Assembly (NCBI GenBank): GCA_902776365.1
Contig: CACYPU010000004.1
Span: 1 to 64,000, forward strand
From: an uncultured Bacteroidota bacterium
GTDB taxonomy: Bacteria; Bacteroidota; Bacteroidia; Bacteroidales; P3
Direction of reading: 5' to 3'
Length of the DNA stretch: 64,000 nucleotides
Shown here: one piece after another, positions 1 to 7,599 of the stretch
Position numbering within the stretch: position 1 is the first letter of the stretch
How the letters are laid out: the number at the start of each line of letters is the position of its first letter
Notes under the pieces: generated by a model
What the model was told of the DNA's origin: nothing
What the model saw: the letters and a program-made list of their open reading frames with translations, nothing else
Databases searched by the model: none
Translations under genes and position numbers: made by a program

Positions 1-1176
1 GCCGGCATGGGCGAAGGCCTTGTCGAGGCTGGCCGCAAGAACGAGAATGTCGTCGCCCTGAGCGCCGACGTGAAAGGCAGCGTCAAGATGGACGGCTTCG
101 CCAAAGAGTTCCCCGAGCGCTTCATCCAGTGCGGCATCGCCGAGGCCAACATGGTCGGTATTGCCGCCGGCCTGAGCCTCTGCGGCAAGGTGCCCTTCAT
201 CGGCGGCTTCGCCGAGTTCGTCACCGGACGCGTCTACGACCAGATCCGCCAGGTGGTCTGCTACTCGAACAAGAACGTGAAAATCTGCGGCTCGCACGCC
301 GGCATCTCGCTCGGCGAGGACGGCGCCACGCACCAGACCATGGAGGACATCGCCCTGATGAAGGTGCTGCCCAACATGACCGTGCTGGTGCCCGCCGACT
401 TCAACCAGGCCAAGGCCGCCACGCTGGCCGCCGCCGAGCACGTCGGCCCCGTATATCTGCGCCTCGGCCGCTCCAAGATGCCCTGCTTCCTGCCGGAAGT
501 CGAGAAGTTTGAAATCGGCAAGGCCCAGCTCCTGAGCGAGGGCACCGACGTCACCCTCTTCGCCTGCGGCCACCTTGTATGGGAAGCCCTGCAGGCCGCC
601 GAGATGCTCGAGAAGGTCGGCATCAGCTGCGAAGTCATCAACATCCACACCATCAAGCCGCTCGACGTGGAGGCCATCGTGGCCAGCGCCAAGAAGACTG
701 GCGCCGTCGTCACCTGCGAGGAGCACCTCTTCAACGGCGGCCTCGGCGACAGCGTGGCCCAGACCCTCGCCCTCCACTGCCCCACACCGATGGAGTACGT
801 GGCGGTAGATGACAAGTTCGGCGAGAGCGGCACCCCCGACGAGATGCTCACCAACTACCACCTCCGCGCCGCCGACATCATGGCCAAGGTCTATGCCGTC
901 CTCCAGCGCAAGCCCGGCGCCCCCAAGCAGCGTTACTGTCAGAGCTGCGGCATGCCCCTCACCGACGAGGTCACGAGCGACAACCCCGACTACTGCAAGT
1001 ACTGCTTCGCCGACGGCCACTTCACGCAGGACTGCACCATGGAGCAGATGATAGACTTCTGCGTCCAGTTCGTCGACCAGTTCAACCAGAACACCGGCCA
1101 GAACCTCACCGCCGAGGAGTACCGCGAGCAGCTCCGCCAGTACTTCCCCCAACTCAAACGCTGGCAGAAGAAATAA
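1..1176 (+). CDS. Transketolase C-terminal subunit fused to a zinc ribbon (5' partial)
   Basis: This is the second half of a split transketolase (pyrimidine-binding plus C-terminal domain). It pairs with a separate ThDP-binding subunit, expected upstream of the window, to move two-carbon ketol units in the pentose phosphate pathway. The frame is open to base 1 and family members begin a few residues earlier, so the true start is outside. The catalytic Glu is in QCGIAEANMVG, and SHAGISLGEDGATHQ is typical. The C-terminal domain (GHLVWEALQAAEMLE, TCEEHLFNGGLG) ends near residue 300. After a short linker comes an unexpected module with CQSCGMPLT, YCKYCF and FTQDCTMEQMI, which matches the stand-alone putative zinc-ribbon family (Zn_ribbon_2). 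The join is in frame. Transketolase assignment is secure; the role of the zinc ribbon is unknown. Confidence 0.93.
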   Translation, partial: AGMGEGLVEAGRKNENVVALSADVKGSVKMDGFAKEFPERFIQCGIAEANMVGIAAGLSLCGKVPFIGGFAEFVTGRVYDQIRQVVCYSNKNVKICGSHAGISLGEDGATHQTMEDIALMKVLPNMTVLVPADFNQAKAATLAAAEHVGPVYLRLGRSKMPCFLPEVEKFEIGKAQLLSEGTDVTLFACGHLVWEALQAAEMLEKVGISCEVINIHTIKPLDVEAIVASAKKTGAVVTCEEHLFNGGLGDSVAQTLALHCPTPMEYVAVDDKFGESGTPDEMLTNYHLRAADIMAKVYAVLQRKPGAPKQRYCQSCGMPLTDEVTSDNPDYCKYCFADGHFTQDCTMEQMIDFCVQFVDQFNQNTGQNLTAEEYREQLRQYFPQLKRWQKK

Positions 1177-1189
1177 CCCCTGGGCAACA

Positions 1190-1221
1190 TTTCGGCGCGG
1201 CGGCAAGCCGCCGCGCCGAAA
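1190..1221 (+). terminator. Perfect GC-rich hairpin after transketolase
   Basis: Arms TTTCGGCGCGGCGGC (1190-1204) and its exact complement (1207-1221) make a 15-bp stem with a two-base spacer, 13 bp after the stop codon. No T-run follows, so it is either a hairpin terminator of the Bacteroidota type or an mRNA 3' stabiliser. Confidence 0.7.
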
Positions 1222-1269
1222 CAAAACCCCTCCGAAAGATTGATGCATAACATATAATATAAAAGGTAT

Positions 1270-1746
1270 ATGAAGAAAGCTTTTTTGCCCATCGTAGTGC
1301 TATGCTGCATCGGGCTGATAGCCGGCTGCAACAAGGAGAGCGATAACGCTGAACTCATAATAGGGAAATGGCTGACCGAATATGGATATATTGAGAAATT
1401 CAATGACCAAGGAGTTTGCATTGGTACGGAGAGGCGGGAACCACAAGGAGACAGGTTTGTTACGGAGTTCTCCACAGACGGGAAAGTCAATTCCTACAAG
1501 TATGGAGAAGAGCCGACAAGCGACAATCAAAATCGTACCTATCATATAGATGGAAAACAGCTAATAATACAAAGCCATCCATATGACAATACGGAATTCA
1601 CTTCGACACTTGACATCAACGTTCTAAACAAGAAAACCTTAGATATTTCAAGCGATGTTCATGTATCAGACTATGATAGTCCGGAACCACCGCAAGACCC
1701 TGATGTGAGAACACAGAGACACCATACTGTTTTCAAGAGATTATAA
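1270..1746 (+). CDS. Small lipoprotein, lipocalin-like
   Basis: A 158-residue exported lipoprotein. Residues 1-20 form a signal peptide ending in the lipobox IAGC, followed by CNKESDN, so it should be acylated on Cys20. ELIIGKWLTEYGYIEKF resembles the start of the lipocalin-like lipoproteins common in Bacteroidales (xxIVGKWxx), and the end HTVFKRL resembles the last strand of that family. Base composition is clearly more AT-rich than its neighbours (ATA, AAT and AGA codons are frequent), which suggests recent acquisition or weak selection. It has a shorter paralogue-like neighbour at 1911. Function unknown. Confidence 0.75.
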   Translation: MKKAFLPIVVLCCIGLIAGCNKESDNAELIIGKWLTEYGYIEKFNDQGVCIGTERREPQGDRFVTEFSTDGKVNSYKYGEEPTSDNQNRTYHIDGKQLIIQSHPYDNTEFTSTLDINVLNKKTLDISSDVHVSDYDSPEPPQDPDVRTQRHHTVFKRL

Positions 1747-1774
1747 TTCACATAATTTCTAACCAATAAATATA

Positions 1775-1849
1775 ATGTATATGGAACTTACCGCACAGAT
1801 TCCCGACATCACCGTCAGCCGCGCCGCCAACGCGCCGCACTACTACTAG
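1775..1849 (+). other. Possible 24-codon open frame or gene remnant
   Basis: ATG at 1775 opens 24 codons ending in TAG at 1849, between the two lipoprotein genes. The second half has GC-rich, C-ending codons like the chromosomal genes, unlike the AT-rich surroundings. It has no recognised motif. It may be a remnant of a former gene or a chance frame. Confidence 0.2.
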
Positions 1850-1910
1850 CGCGGTGAAAATGCACAAATGAAACAACAGATTGCAGTCAAACAATAAACA
1901 CACAAACACG

Positions 1911-2345
1911 ATGAAGAAGATATTATTAGCCTGCGCGGCGATGGCCGCCCTGCTCGTCTCCTGCAGCAAGGGCAACGACGAACTCATCGTTGGCAAATGG
2001 CAGAAGGCTAGCGAGAAATTCATTCTATACTATGACGACGGCAGTGACCCTTTAGTCGAAACTTCTGACACAACCACTGGAGGATGGGTCTTCAACGCCG
2101 ACGGGACCGGACACTCTTACTCACTCGCCGACGGAAGGGAAAGCGTAGCCGCCCAACTGACATATACCGTCACCGACGATTCCATATTCGTATCGTATAG
2201 CCAATCCCCTGTCTCCATTTGCTGGAAAATCGAGACCCTGAACAAACGGGAACTACGTGTTTCCCAGCGAGGAATCACCCTTATTGACCCAGACGGGGAC
2301 AAGATTGGAACTGTGGATATGTTCTTGTACTTATTGCGGAAATAG
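1911..2345 (+). CDS. Small lipoprotein, paralogue of upstream lipoprotein
   Basis: A 144-residue lipoprotein. I chose ATG 1911 over a TTG 30 bp upstream because it starts directly at the signal peptide MKKILLACAAMAALLVSC, lipobox LVSC. The mature start CSKGNDELIVGKWQKA matches the neighbour's CNKESDNAELIIGKWL, so the two are probably diverged copies of one lipocalin-like family. The body is beta-rich (GGWVFNADGTGHSYSL, TYTVTDDSIFVSYS). It ends 7 bp from the convergent esterase gene. Function unknown. Confidence 0.75.
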   Translation: MKKILLACAAMAALLVSCSKGNDELIVGKWQKASEKFILYYDDGSDPLVETSDTTTGGWVFNADGTGHSYSLADGRESVAAQLTYTVTDDSIFVSYSQSPVSICWKIETLNKRELRVSQRGITLIDPDGDKIGTVDMFLYLLRK

Positions 2346-2352
2346 CCACCCC

Positions 2353-3369
2353 CTATCTCACCCTCAGACGCTTGCCAATCTTAAGTTTGGTAGTGGTCTT
2401 GATGCCGTTGAGAGAACAGAGTTTTTTCACCGTAGTGTGATAGCGACGCGCCAGCTTGCTGAGCGTGTCGCCTTTTTTCACGGTGTGGTATTGGGCAGCG
2501 GAGCTCTCCGAATCATCGGAATTCTCTGAAATATCAGCATTCTCCGAACCGGAGACAGCCTGGTCGGATATCACCTTGTTGCCACCATTGCGTGCCTCGC
2601 GGTAAACATCGCGGTTGTTGAGTTCCTCGACGGTGATGTCGTAGTCGCGGTTCACCGTGCGGTCACGGTCGGCGAGGCTGTGGGAGAAGAGCCACTCGTA
2701 GGTTTTCTGCAGGTAGAAGATGCGAGCCAGACGACCGTGGTTGGCGCCCTTGAGGGGTGTCCAGATGAGACGTGCAGCGGAATCGCAAGCCTCCATGGCA
2801 TCGACCACACGCTGCGAGGCGCCGATGCCCACAGCACGGTCGGCGGTGCCGTGAAGTATCCACAACGGCATGCGGTTTAGCCCACAGAGCTCTTTGAGCG
2901 TGCTGCCGCCACAGAGGGCCATAGCGGCGGCAAAACGGTCGGGGTAAGTACCCGCCACGTCAAGCGTACCATAGCCACCCATGCTCATACCTATGAGGTA
3001 AACGCGGTTGGTGTCGACAGCATAGTGCTCCACGGCCCAGTCCACCAACCGCATCACCCGCTGAGGGGTCCATCCATTTGAGGTCTGAGGGGCTATCACA
3101 TAGGCGTCGATATGCATGCCCATCTCGAGGGCATTGATGGGGCCGTAGCGCTTCACACGGTTGAGGTTCTTCCCACTGAGGCTTTTGCCATGCAAGAAGA
3201 CCACCATCGGCTTCCTCTGCTCAGCGCTGTCGGTGGGTGGCTCGTAGAACCAGAAATTATAGGCATCTTTCACGTCGCCACGATGTGCCGTGAGATGCTG
3301 GGCATGGGAATCTGAAAATTGACAGTTGAAAATTGAAAATATCGTTGCTATGATTAAAATCTTTCTCAT
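2353..3369 (-). CDS. Secreted alpha/beta hydrolase (esterase-like) with C-terminal LysM
   Basis: A 338-residue exported protein. Residues about 1-23 are a signal peptide ending in SHAQ. Residues about 30-230 are an alpha/beta hydrolase of the esterase/PHB-depolymerase type: oxyanion region VVFLHGKSLSG, nucleophile elbow GMSMGG, acidic residue in ILHGTADRAV, catalytic His in KGANHGR. A Ser/Glu/Asp-rich linker (about 265-290) leads to one LysM domain (YHTVKKGDTLSKLARRYHTT, then LCSLNGIKTTTKLKIGKRL). LysM binds peptidoglycan or GlcNAc polymers, so this is probably a wall-tethered periplasmic or surface esterase. Linker and signal peptide both contain short repeat words found elsewhere in the window. 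It is divergent from the helicase gene and shares its palindromic promoter. Confidence 0.85.
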   Translation of the reverse strand: MRKILIIATIFSIFNCQFSDSHAQHLTAHRGDVKDAYNFWFYEPPTDSAEQRKPMVVFLHGKSLSGKNLNRVKRYGPINALEMGMHIDAYVIAPQTSNGWTPQRVMRLVDWAVEHYAVDTNRVYLIGMSMGGYGTLDVAGTYPDRFAAAMALCGGSTLKELCGLNRMPLWILHGTADRAVGIGASQRVVDAMEACDSAARLIWTPLKGANHGRLARIFYLQKTYEWLFSHSLADRDRTVNRDYDITVEELNNRDVYREARNGGNKVISDQAVSGSENADISENSDDSESSAAQYHTVKKGDTLSKLARRYHTTVKKLCSLNGIKTTTKLKIGKRLRVR

Positions 3370-3422
3370 TATATATCAAGTTTCTACTTTATCACCTTAC
3401 TTCTTTTAACTCAACAATGAAT

Positions 3423-3463
3423 TTGCAAAGATACGAAAAAAAAATTTTTTCGTATCTTTGCAA
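3423..3463. promoter_or_regulatory. Palindromic divergent promoter pair
   Basis: Two 19-bp arms (3423-3441 and 3445-3463) are perfect inverted repeats separated by AAA. Each carries a -7 element: CAAAGATA at 3426-3433 (minus strand TATCTTTG, for the esterase) and TATCTTTG at 3453-3460 (plus strand, for the helicase). The two boxes are 19 bp apart, so each lies where the other promoter's -33 contact should be. Confidence 0.75.
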
Positions 3464-3481
3464 TCTGAAAAAGAGACCGCA

Positions 3482-5359
3482 ATGGTGAATACTGGCTCAT
3501 ATTTCAGCCATTTACGCGAACTGGTGACACTCGAGCTCCGCGAGGAGCAGCAGGCCTACCAGAGGAGCCTCGAAGCCAAAGGTGCCTCGCTGACGGGCAG
3601 CATCCAGGAACCCTCCTGCCGCTACCCCGTGCAGCTGGGCAACACAGCCTACAACGCCCTCGGACAACTCACCCTTGAACTGCGCTATGAGGTGGCCGAA
3701 GACGAAGTGGAGCTCGATTTCGAACCCGGCAAACCCGCCACCGTTTTCTACCTCACCGATGGTGGAGCCAAAGAGTTGCCCTACCAGTGCTACATCGAGC
3801 TGGTAGGCGACGGCGTGATGAGCGTCAGCCTGCCCTCAAAAAGTGCCTACCAGAGCATCAAAGACCTCGGCGAGCGTCACCTGCTGGGCGTGCAGCTGGG
3901 GGTGGACAACACCAGCTACCGCGTGATGCAGGAGTCCCTCTCCGAAGCCGAACGCAAAGAGGACGAGCGTTTCGTACGCCTTCGCAATGTCCTGCTGGGC
4001 AACGCCGAGCCCTCCTTCCGCCGCCTCCCTCCCCTCTCCTTCCCTTGGCTCAACCGCAGCCAGAACGATGCTATACAAAAAGTGGTCGAATGCCAGGAGG
4101 TCTCCATCGTCCATGGCCCTCCCGGCACTGGCAAGACCACCACTCTGGTGGAGGCCATCATCGAAACCCTCGAGCGCGAGACGCAGGTGCTCGTCTGCGC
4201 CCCCTCCAACGCCGCTGTCGACTGGATTAGCGAGCAGCTCATGCGACGCAGCATCAATGTGTTGCGCATCGGCAACCCCTTGCGCATGAGCGACGAGATG
4301 CTCGACTGCAGCTACGAGCGCCGCTATTCGGCGCACCCCGATTACCACGAACTGTGGAATATCCGCAAGGCTCTCCGCGAAGGCGCCAAAGGTGAACAAG
4401 CCCACCGCCTCCGCAACCGCGAGACGGCGCTGGAAATTAAAATCAACGCAGACCTCTTCGACCAGGCACGAGTGGTGAGCTGCACCCTCATCGGCAGCGC
4501 CTACCGTCTCATGGAGCGGCGCCATTTCTCCACCCTCTTTATCGACGAGGCCGCCCAAGCCCTCGAGCCCGCCTGTTGGGCCGCCATCCTCAAGGCCGAC
4601 CGCGTCGTGATGAGCGGCGACCACCAGCAGCTACCACCCACGGTGAAAAGCGTGGACGCCATGAAAGGTGGCCTTGCCAACACCCTCATGCAGAAACTCG
4701 TAGCCTTGCACCCCCGCTGCGTCACCCTCCTCACCACGCAATACCGCATGAACGAGGACATCATGTCCTTCTCCTCGCACTGGTTCTATCACGGCCGTCT
4801 GCAAGCCGCCCCCGAGGTGGCGCACCGCCAAGTCTCCCCGCTCGACACACCGTTGACATGGCTGGACACTTCGGAGAATTTGGAACATTCCGAACTCCGA
4901 ACTAAAACCAGTAGCATTACCAACGCCCAGGAAGCACGACTGGTGATACACACCCTCAGAGACTACATCGAGATGATATCGCCCCAGAAGATTGAGAGCG
5001 AGCGCATCGACTTCGGCATCATCACCCCCTACCGCGGCCAGGCGCGCCTGCTGCGCCGTCTGCTCAAGATGCAGCACTATTTTAGAAAACTCAAGCGCCA
5101 CATCACCGTCGGCACCGTCGACGGCTTCCAGGGACAGGAGCGCGACGTCATCGTCATCTCACTGGTGCGCGACAACGCTGACGGCAGCATCGGCTTCCTC
5201 CGCGACCTGCGCCGCATGAACGTCGCCATGACCCGCGCACGCATGAAACTCATCATCGTAGGCAACGCCCAGACCCTCTCCCGCCACCGATTCTATCGCG
5301 CCCTCATCGAGCATATCAAAGAAAGAGGCGACTTCATCGAAGCCGCCCCAAACTCTTAA
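3482..5359 (+). CDS. SF1 DNA/RNA helicase, UPF1/IGHMBP2-like
   Basis: A 625-residue ATP-dependent helicase of superfamily 1B (UPF1/SMUBP-2/DNA2 type). The N-terminal region is a beta-barrel-like extension. Walker A is HGPPGTGKTTTLVEAI, motif Ic region APSNAAVDWI, Walker B FIDEAAQALEPACW, motif III SGDHQQLPPTVKS, motif IV TTQYRMNEDIMSF, motif V TVDGFQGQERDVIVIS and motif VI NVAMTRARMKLIIVG. All motifs are intact. ATG 3482 is preferred over an in-frame TTG 24 bp upstream, because the TTG lies on the promoter -7 element. This would give a leader of about 17 nt. LDTSENLEHSELRTKTSS (coded around 4863-4915) is a short repeat-word insertion. Confidence 0.93.
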   Translation: MVNTGSYFSHLRELVTLELREEQQAYQRSLEAKGASLTGSIQEPSCRYPVQLGNTAYNALGQLTLELRYEVAEDEVELDFEPGKPATVFYLTDGGAKELPYQCYIELVGDGVMSVSLPSKSAYQSIKDLGERHLLGVQLGVDNTSYRVMQESLSEAERKEDERFVRLRNVLLGNAEPSFRRLPPLSFPWLNRSQNDAIQKVVECQEVSIVHGPPGTGKTTTLVEAIIETLERETQVLVCAPSNAAVDWISEQLMRRSINVLRIGNPLRMSDEMLDCSYERRYSAHPDYHELWNIRKALREGAKGEQAHRLRNRETALEIKINADLFDQARVVSCTLIGSAYRLMERRHFSTLFIDEAAQALEPACWAAILKADRVVMSGDHQQLPPTVKSVDAMKGGLANTLMQKLVALHPRCVTLLTTQYRMNEDIMSFSSHWFYHGRLQAAPEVAHRQVSPLDTPLTWLDTSENLEHSELRTKTSSITNAQEARLVIHTLRDYIEMISPQKIESERIDFGIITPYRGQARLLRRLLKMQHYFRKLKRHITVGTVDGFQGQERDVIVISLVRDNADGSIGFLRDLRRMNVAMTRARMKLIIVGNAQTLSRHRFYRALIEHIKERGDFIEAAPNS

Positions 5360-5373
5360 CTAATAACTATTAT

Positions 5374-6735
5374 CTACACATCTATCTCTCCGCTGATACG
5401 GTCGTCGCCCCAGACAGAGTACATATTCGAGCGACCCTCGTTCAGCGTCATCTTGCCCTGCGCCTCGAGGTGCAGGCGGTAGAAGACGCACTGGTGCAGG
5501 TCTGACTTCTCGCACACCACATCGGTAGCGAAAGCCTCGCAGGTGGGAGCGCCACACACGCCGCAGTCGATTTGCGGCAGGTGGGTTTTCAACTTCTCGA
5601 TGCGCTCCATCTTCTCGAGGGCTTTCGATATATTCTCGTCGAGTACCATCATCGAACGAGGCTGCACCTCATCGACAAGGGAGTTTTCAATCAGATAGTC
5701 CTTGTACTCGTCTATCTCGCGGTCGCGCGGCATCTCGCCGTTGCGCTCGCGTTCGGCGGCGCGGCGGGCGCGGGCGTACATACGCTCACCGCAGAGGAAT
5801 CGGTTGTCACACGAGAGCAAGGCTCCGGCACATCCCTGGTCGCAGGCTCGGAGCTCGAGAAACTCCACACCCTCCACCTCGTCGTTCTCCAGCTTGTCGA
5901 GAAAGTCCATCACATTGTCGATACCGTCGATAGCGTAGCTGCGCTTGGCCGAGCAGAGACGCCGCTCGCCGTTGGTGAGAGTGGAGAGCACAGCGTCGGC
6001 ACTGAGGCGGTGGCGCGTGACGGGCGGATACTGGTGATTCTTGCCCATATCCTTGATGTGCTTATAGACACCGTTGTAGAGCATATTCATGTTGATGACA
6101 CCGTCGATGATACTCTTCTCCTCACCCACGGGAGCCTTCACAGCCGCCACCTTGGCGGCGCAGGGGGTGATGTAGAAGAGACCTATCTGCTCACGCGGCA
6201 CACCACGTTTCTCAAGTTCCTTGATGGCATACATGGCGCTGAGGTCCAGTGGCACCTTGATGGGCATCACGTTCTCGGCCAGCGAAGGATATTTAATCTG
6301 TATCAGGCGCACGATGGCGGGGCAGAACGACGAAATCAAGGGCCTCACGTCGGGGTGCTCACGGGCATAACTCTCCTTGGCCTCCTTGTACACCAACGCG
6401 GCGCTCTCCACCTCCATAACATGGGCGAATCCCAGCTCGTAGAGGGCGGCGTAGACCTTCGACACACCAATTTCGTCGGGAAACTGTCCCAGAAACACCG
6501 ACGGCAACAAAGCCACCGAATGGGGGTACTTCCGGAACATTCCAAAGTCGTCGTCCTTGATGGCGATAGCCTGTGCGGGACACACCTCGTAGCACTTGCC
6601 GCAATCGATGCAGCGGTGCTCCTGGATTTCGGCTTTGCCGCCATGAATGCGGACAGCCTCCGTCGGGCATATCTTCATGCAACGCGAGCATCCGATGCAG
6701 CGCGGTTCATCTATCTGGAGAGCGTGGTAAAACAT
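5374..6735 (-). CDS. [FeFe]-hydrogenase-like iron-sulfur protein, sensory type
   Basis: A 453-residue protein; ATG 6735 lies 1 nt after the stop of the upstream ATPase gene. Residues 13-52 carry two [4Fe-4S] motifs (CIGCSRCMKICP, CIDCGKCYEVCP). The middle is an [FeFe]-hydrogenase large-subunit domain. The four H-cluster ligand positions appear kept: SSFCPA (C138), TPCAAK (C192) and RACDQGC (C298, C302). The residue before C138 is Phe137, where active hydrogenases have the proton-transfer Cys of TSCCP. The C-terminus carries an extra Fe-S motif (IDCGVCGAPTCEAFA). No maturation genes are nearby. A redox or H2 sensor feeding the neighbouring RsbW-like ATPase is more likely than a high-turnover hydrogenase; that is inference from residues and context. 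Confidence 0.82.
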   Translation of the reverse strand: MFYHALQIDEPRCIGCSRCMKICPTEAVRIHGGKAEIQEHRCIDCGKCYEVCPAQAIAIKDDDFGMFRKYPHSVALLPSVFLGQFPDEIGVSKVYAALYELGFAHVMEVESAALVYKEAKESYAREHPDVRPLISSFCPAIVRLIQIKYPSLAENVMPIKVPLDLSAMYAIKELEKRGVPREQIGLFYITPCAAKVAAVKAPVGEEKSIIDGVINMNMLYNGVYKHIKDMGKNHQYPPVTRHRLSADAVLSTLTNGERRLCSAKRSYAIDGIDNVMDFLDKLENDEVEGVEFLELRACDQGCAGALLSCDNRFLCGERMYARARRAAERERNGEMPRDREIDEYKDYLIENSLVDEVQPRSMMVLDENISKALEKMERIEKLKTHLPQIDCGVCGAPTCEAFATDVVCEKSDLHQCVFYRLHLEAQGKMTLNEGRSNMYSVWGDDRISGEIDV

Positions 6736-6736
6736 A

Positions 6737-7150
6737 TCATACAAAATTTACTTCCATCTCGACCGTGGTGCCGACGCCCACCTCGGAGGTGACGTTCAGC
6801 TTGTCGACATTCTTCTGCATGTTCGGCAGGCCCATACCGGCACCGAAGCCCATGTCGCGCACTTCGGGACGCGCCGTAGAGTAGCCTTCCTGCATGGCCA
6901 ACGCGATGTCGGGAATGCCTGGTCCCTTGTCGGCCACCACCATACGAATCTTGTCCGTGTCAATGTCCACCTCCACCTTGCCGCCATAGGCATGGGCGAT
7001 GGCGTTCACCTCGGCCTCGTAGAGCGCCACGACGACGCGCTTCACCACCTGAGGGTTCACGTTCAGCTGCTTCAGCGTCTTCTTCACCGACGACGACGCC
7101 TTGCCGGCATTCACAAAATCTCCTTCTACTACTATATATTCTTGATGCAT
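6737..7150 (-). CDS. RsbW/SpoIIAB-like ATP-binding regulatory protein
   Basis: A 137-residue GHKL-fold ATPase of the anti-sigma factor / serine kinase type. The N box is YEAEVNAIAHAYGG, G1 box DKGPGIP, and G2-like box GFGAGMGLPNMQ. There is no sensor or phosphoacceptor domain, so it must work with a partner. It is sandwiched between the DRTGG protein and the hydrogenase-like protein. The same three-gene order is known next to hydrogenase genes in anaerobic Firmicutes, which points to a conserved redox-response module. Its target (sigma factor or another protein) is not visible here. Confidence 0.82.
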   Translation of the reverse strand: MHQEYIVVEGDFVNAGKASSSVKKTLKQLNVNPQVVKRVVVALYEAEVNAIAHAYGGKVEVDIDTDKIRMVVADKGPGIPDIALAMQEGYSTARPEVRDMGFGAGMGLPNMQKNVDKLNVTSEVGVGTTVEMEVNFV

Positions 7151-7162
7151 TTCTTCTTCGTT

Positions 7163-7504
7163 TTAATAAAGAGGTTTCATTCCGAGGTCCCAGAGCAGGC
7201 CGCAGGTCTTGAACATCGAATAGGTACTGCATATGAGCACCATATCGTTGTCCTCGGCCAGCTCAATCATATCCTCCGTCGGCTTTTTGTTGCGCACGAA
7301 GATGACCACGTCGAGGTTGGCCATATCGCAGGTGCGGATAGTCTGCACGTTGCACAGACCCGTCACCAGCACAGGCGTATCCTTCAGCGTCAGCACGTCG
7401 CTCATCAAGTCCGAGGCGAAGCAATGATCCACCTCCGTATCCAGCCGCTCGGCGCCCAAGGCCACCGTAGCACCCAGTTTGTCTACAATCTCTCTTAATG
7501 TCAT
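7163..7504 (-). CDS. DRTGG-domain protein
   Basis: A 113-residue protein consisting only of a DRTGG domain. MTLREIVDKLGATVALGAE is the typical start, with DLMSDVLTL and PVLVTGLCNVQTIRTCDM in the core. ATG 7504 is chosen over an upstream in-frame codon that would add AT-rich coding from the promoter. DRTGG domains are found beside CBS or nucleotide-binding domains and are thought to sense ligands. It is first in the cassette with the ATPase and the hydrogenase-like protein and has its own promoter at 7529-7559. Confidence 0.82.
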   Translation of the reverse strand: MTLREIVDKLGATVALGAERLDTEVDHCFASDLMSDVLTLKDTPVLVTGLCNVQTIRTCDMANLDVVIFVRNKKPTEDMIELAEDNDMVLICSTYSMFKTCGLLWDLGMKPLY

Positions 7505-7528
7505 AATGATTTCATTTTTTTCAAAGTG

Positions 7529-7559
7529 CAAATTTACGAAATAATTTTTACATGGCAAA
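7529..7559 (-). promoter_or_regulatory. Promoter of the DRTGG-hydrogenase cassette
   Basis: Reading the minus strand: -33 box TTTG (7556-7559) inside TTTTGCCATGT, 19 bp, then -7 box TAAATTTG (7529-7536) followed by CA. The gene starts at 7504, giving a leader of about 20 nt. Confidence 0.7.
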
Positions 7560-7599
7560 ATTTATTTTCATCACCCCCCCCTTTTCGCCCTTGTCAAGT

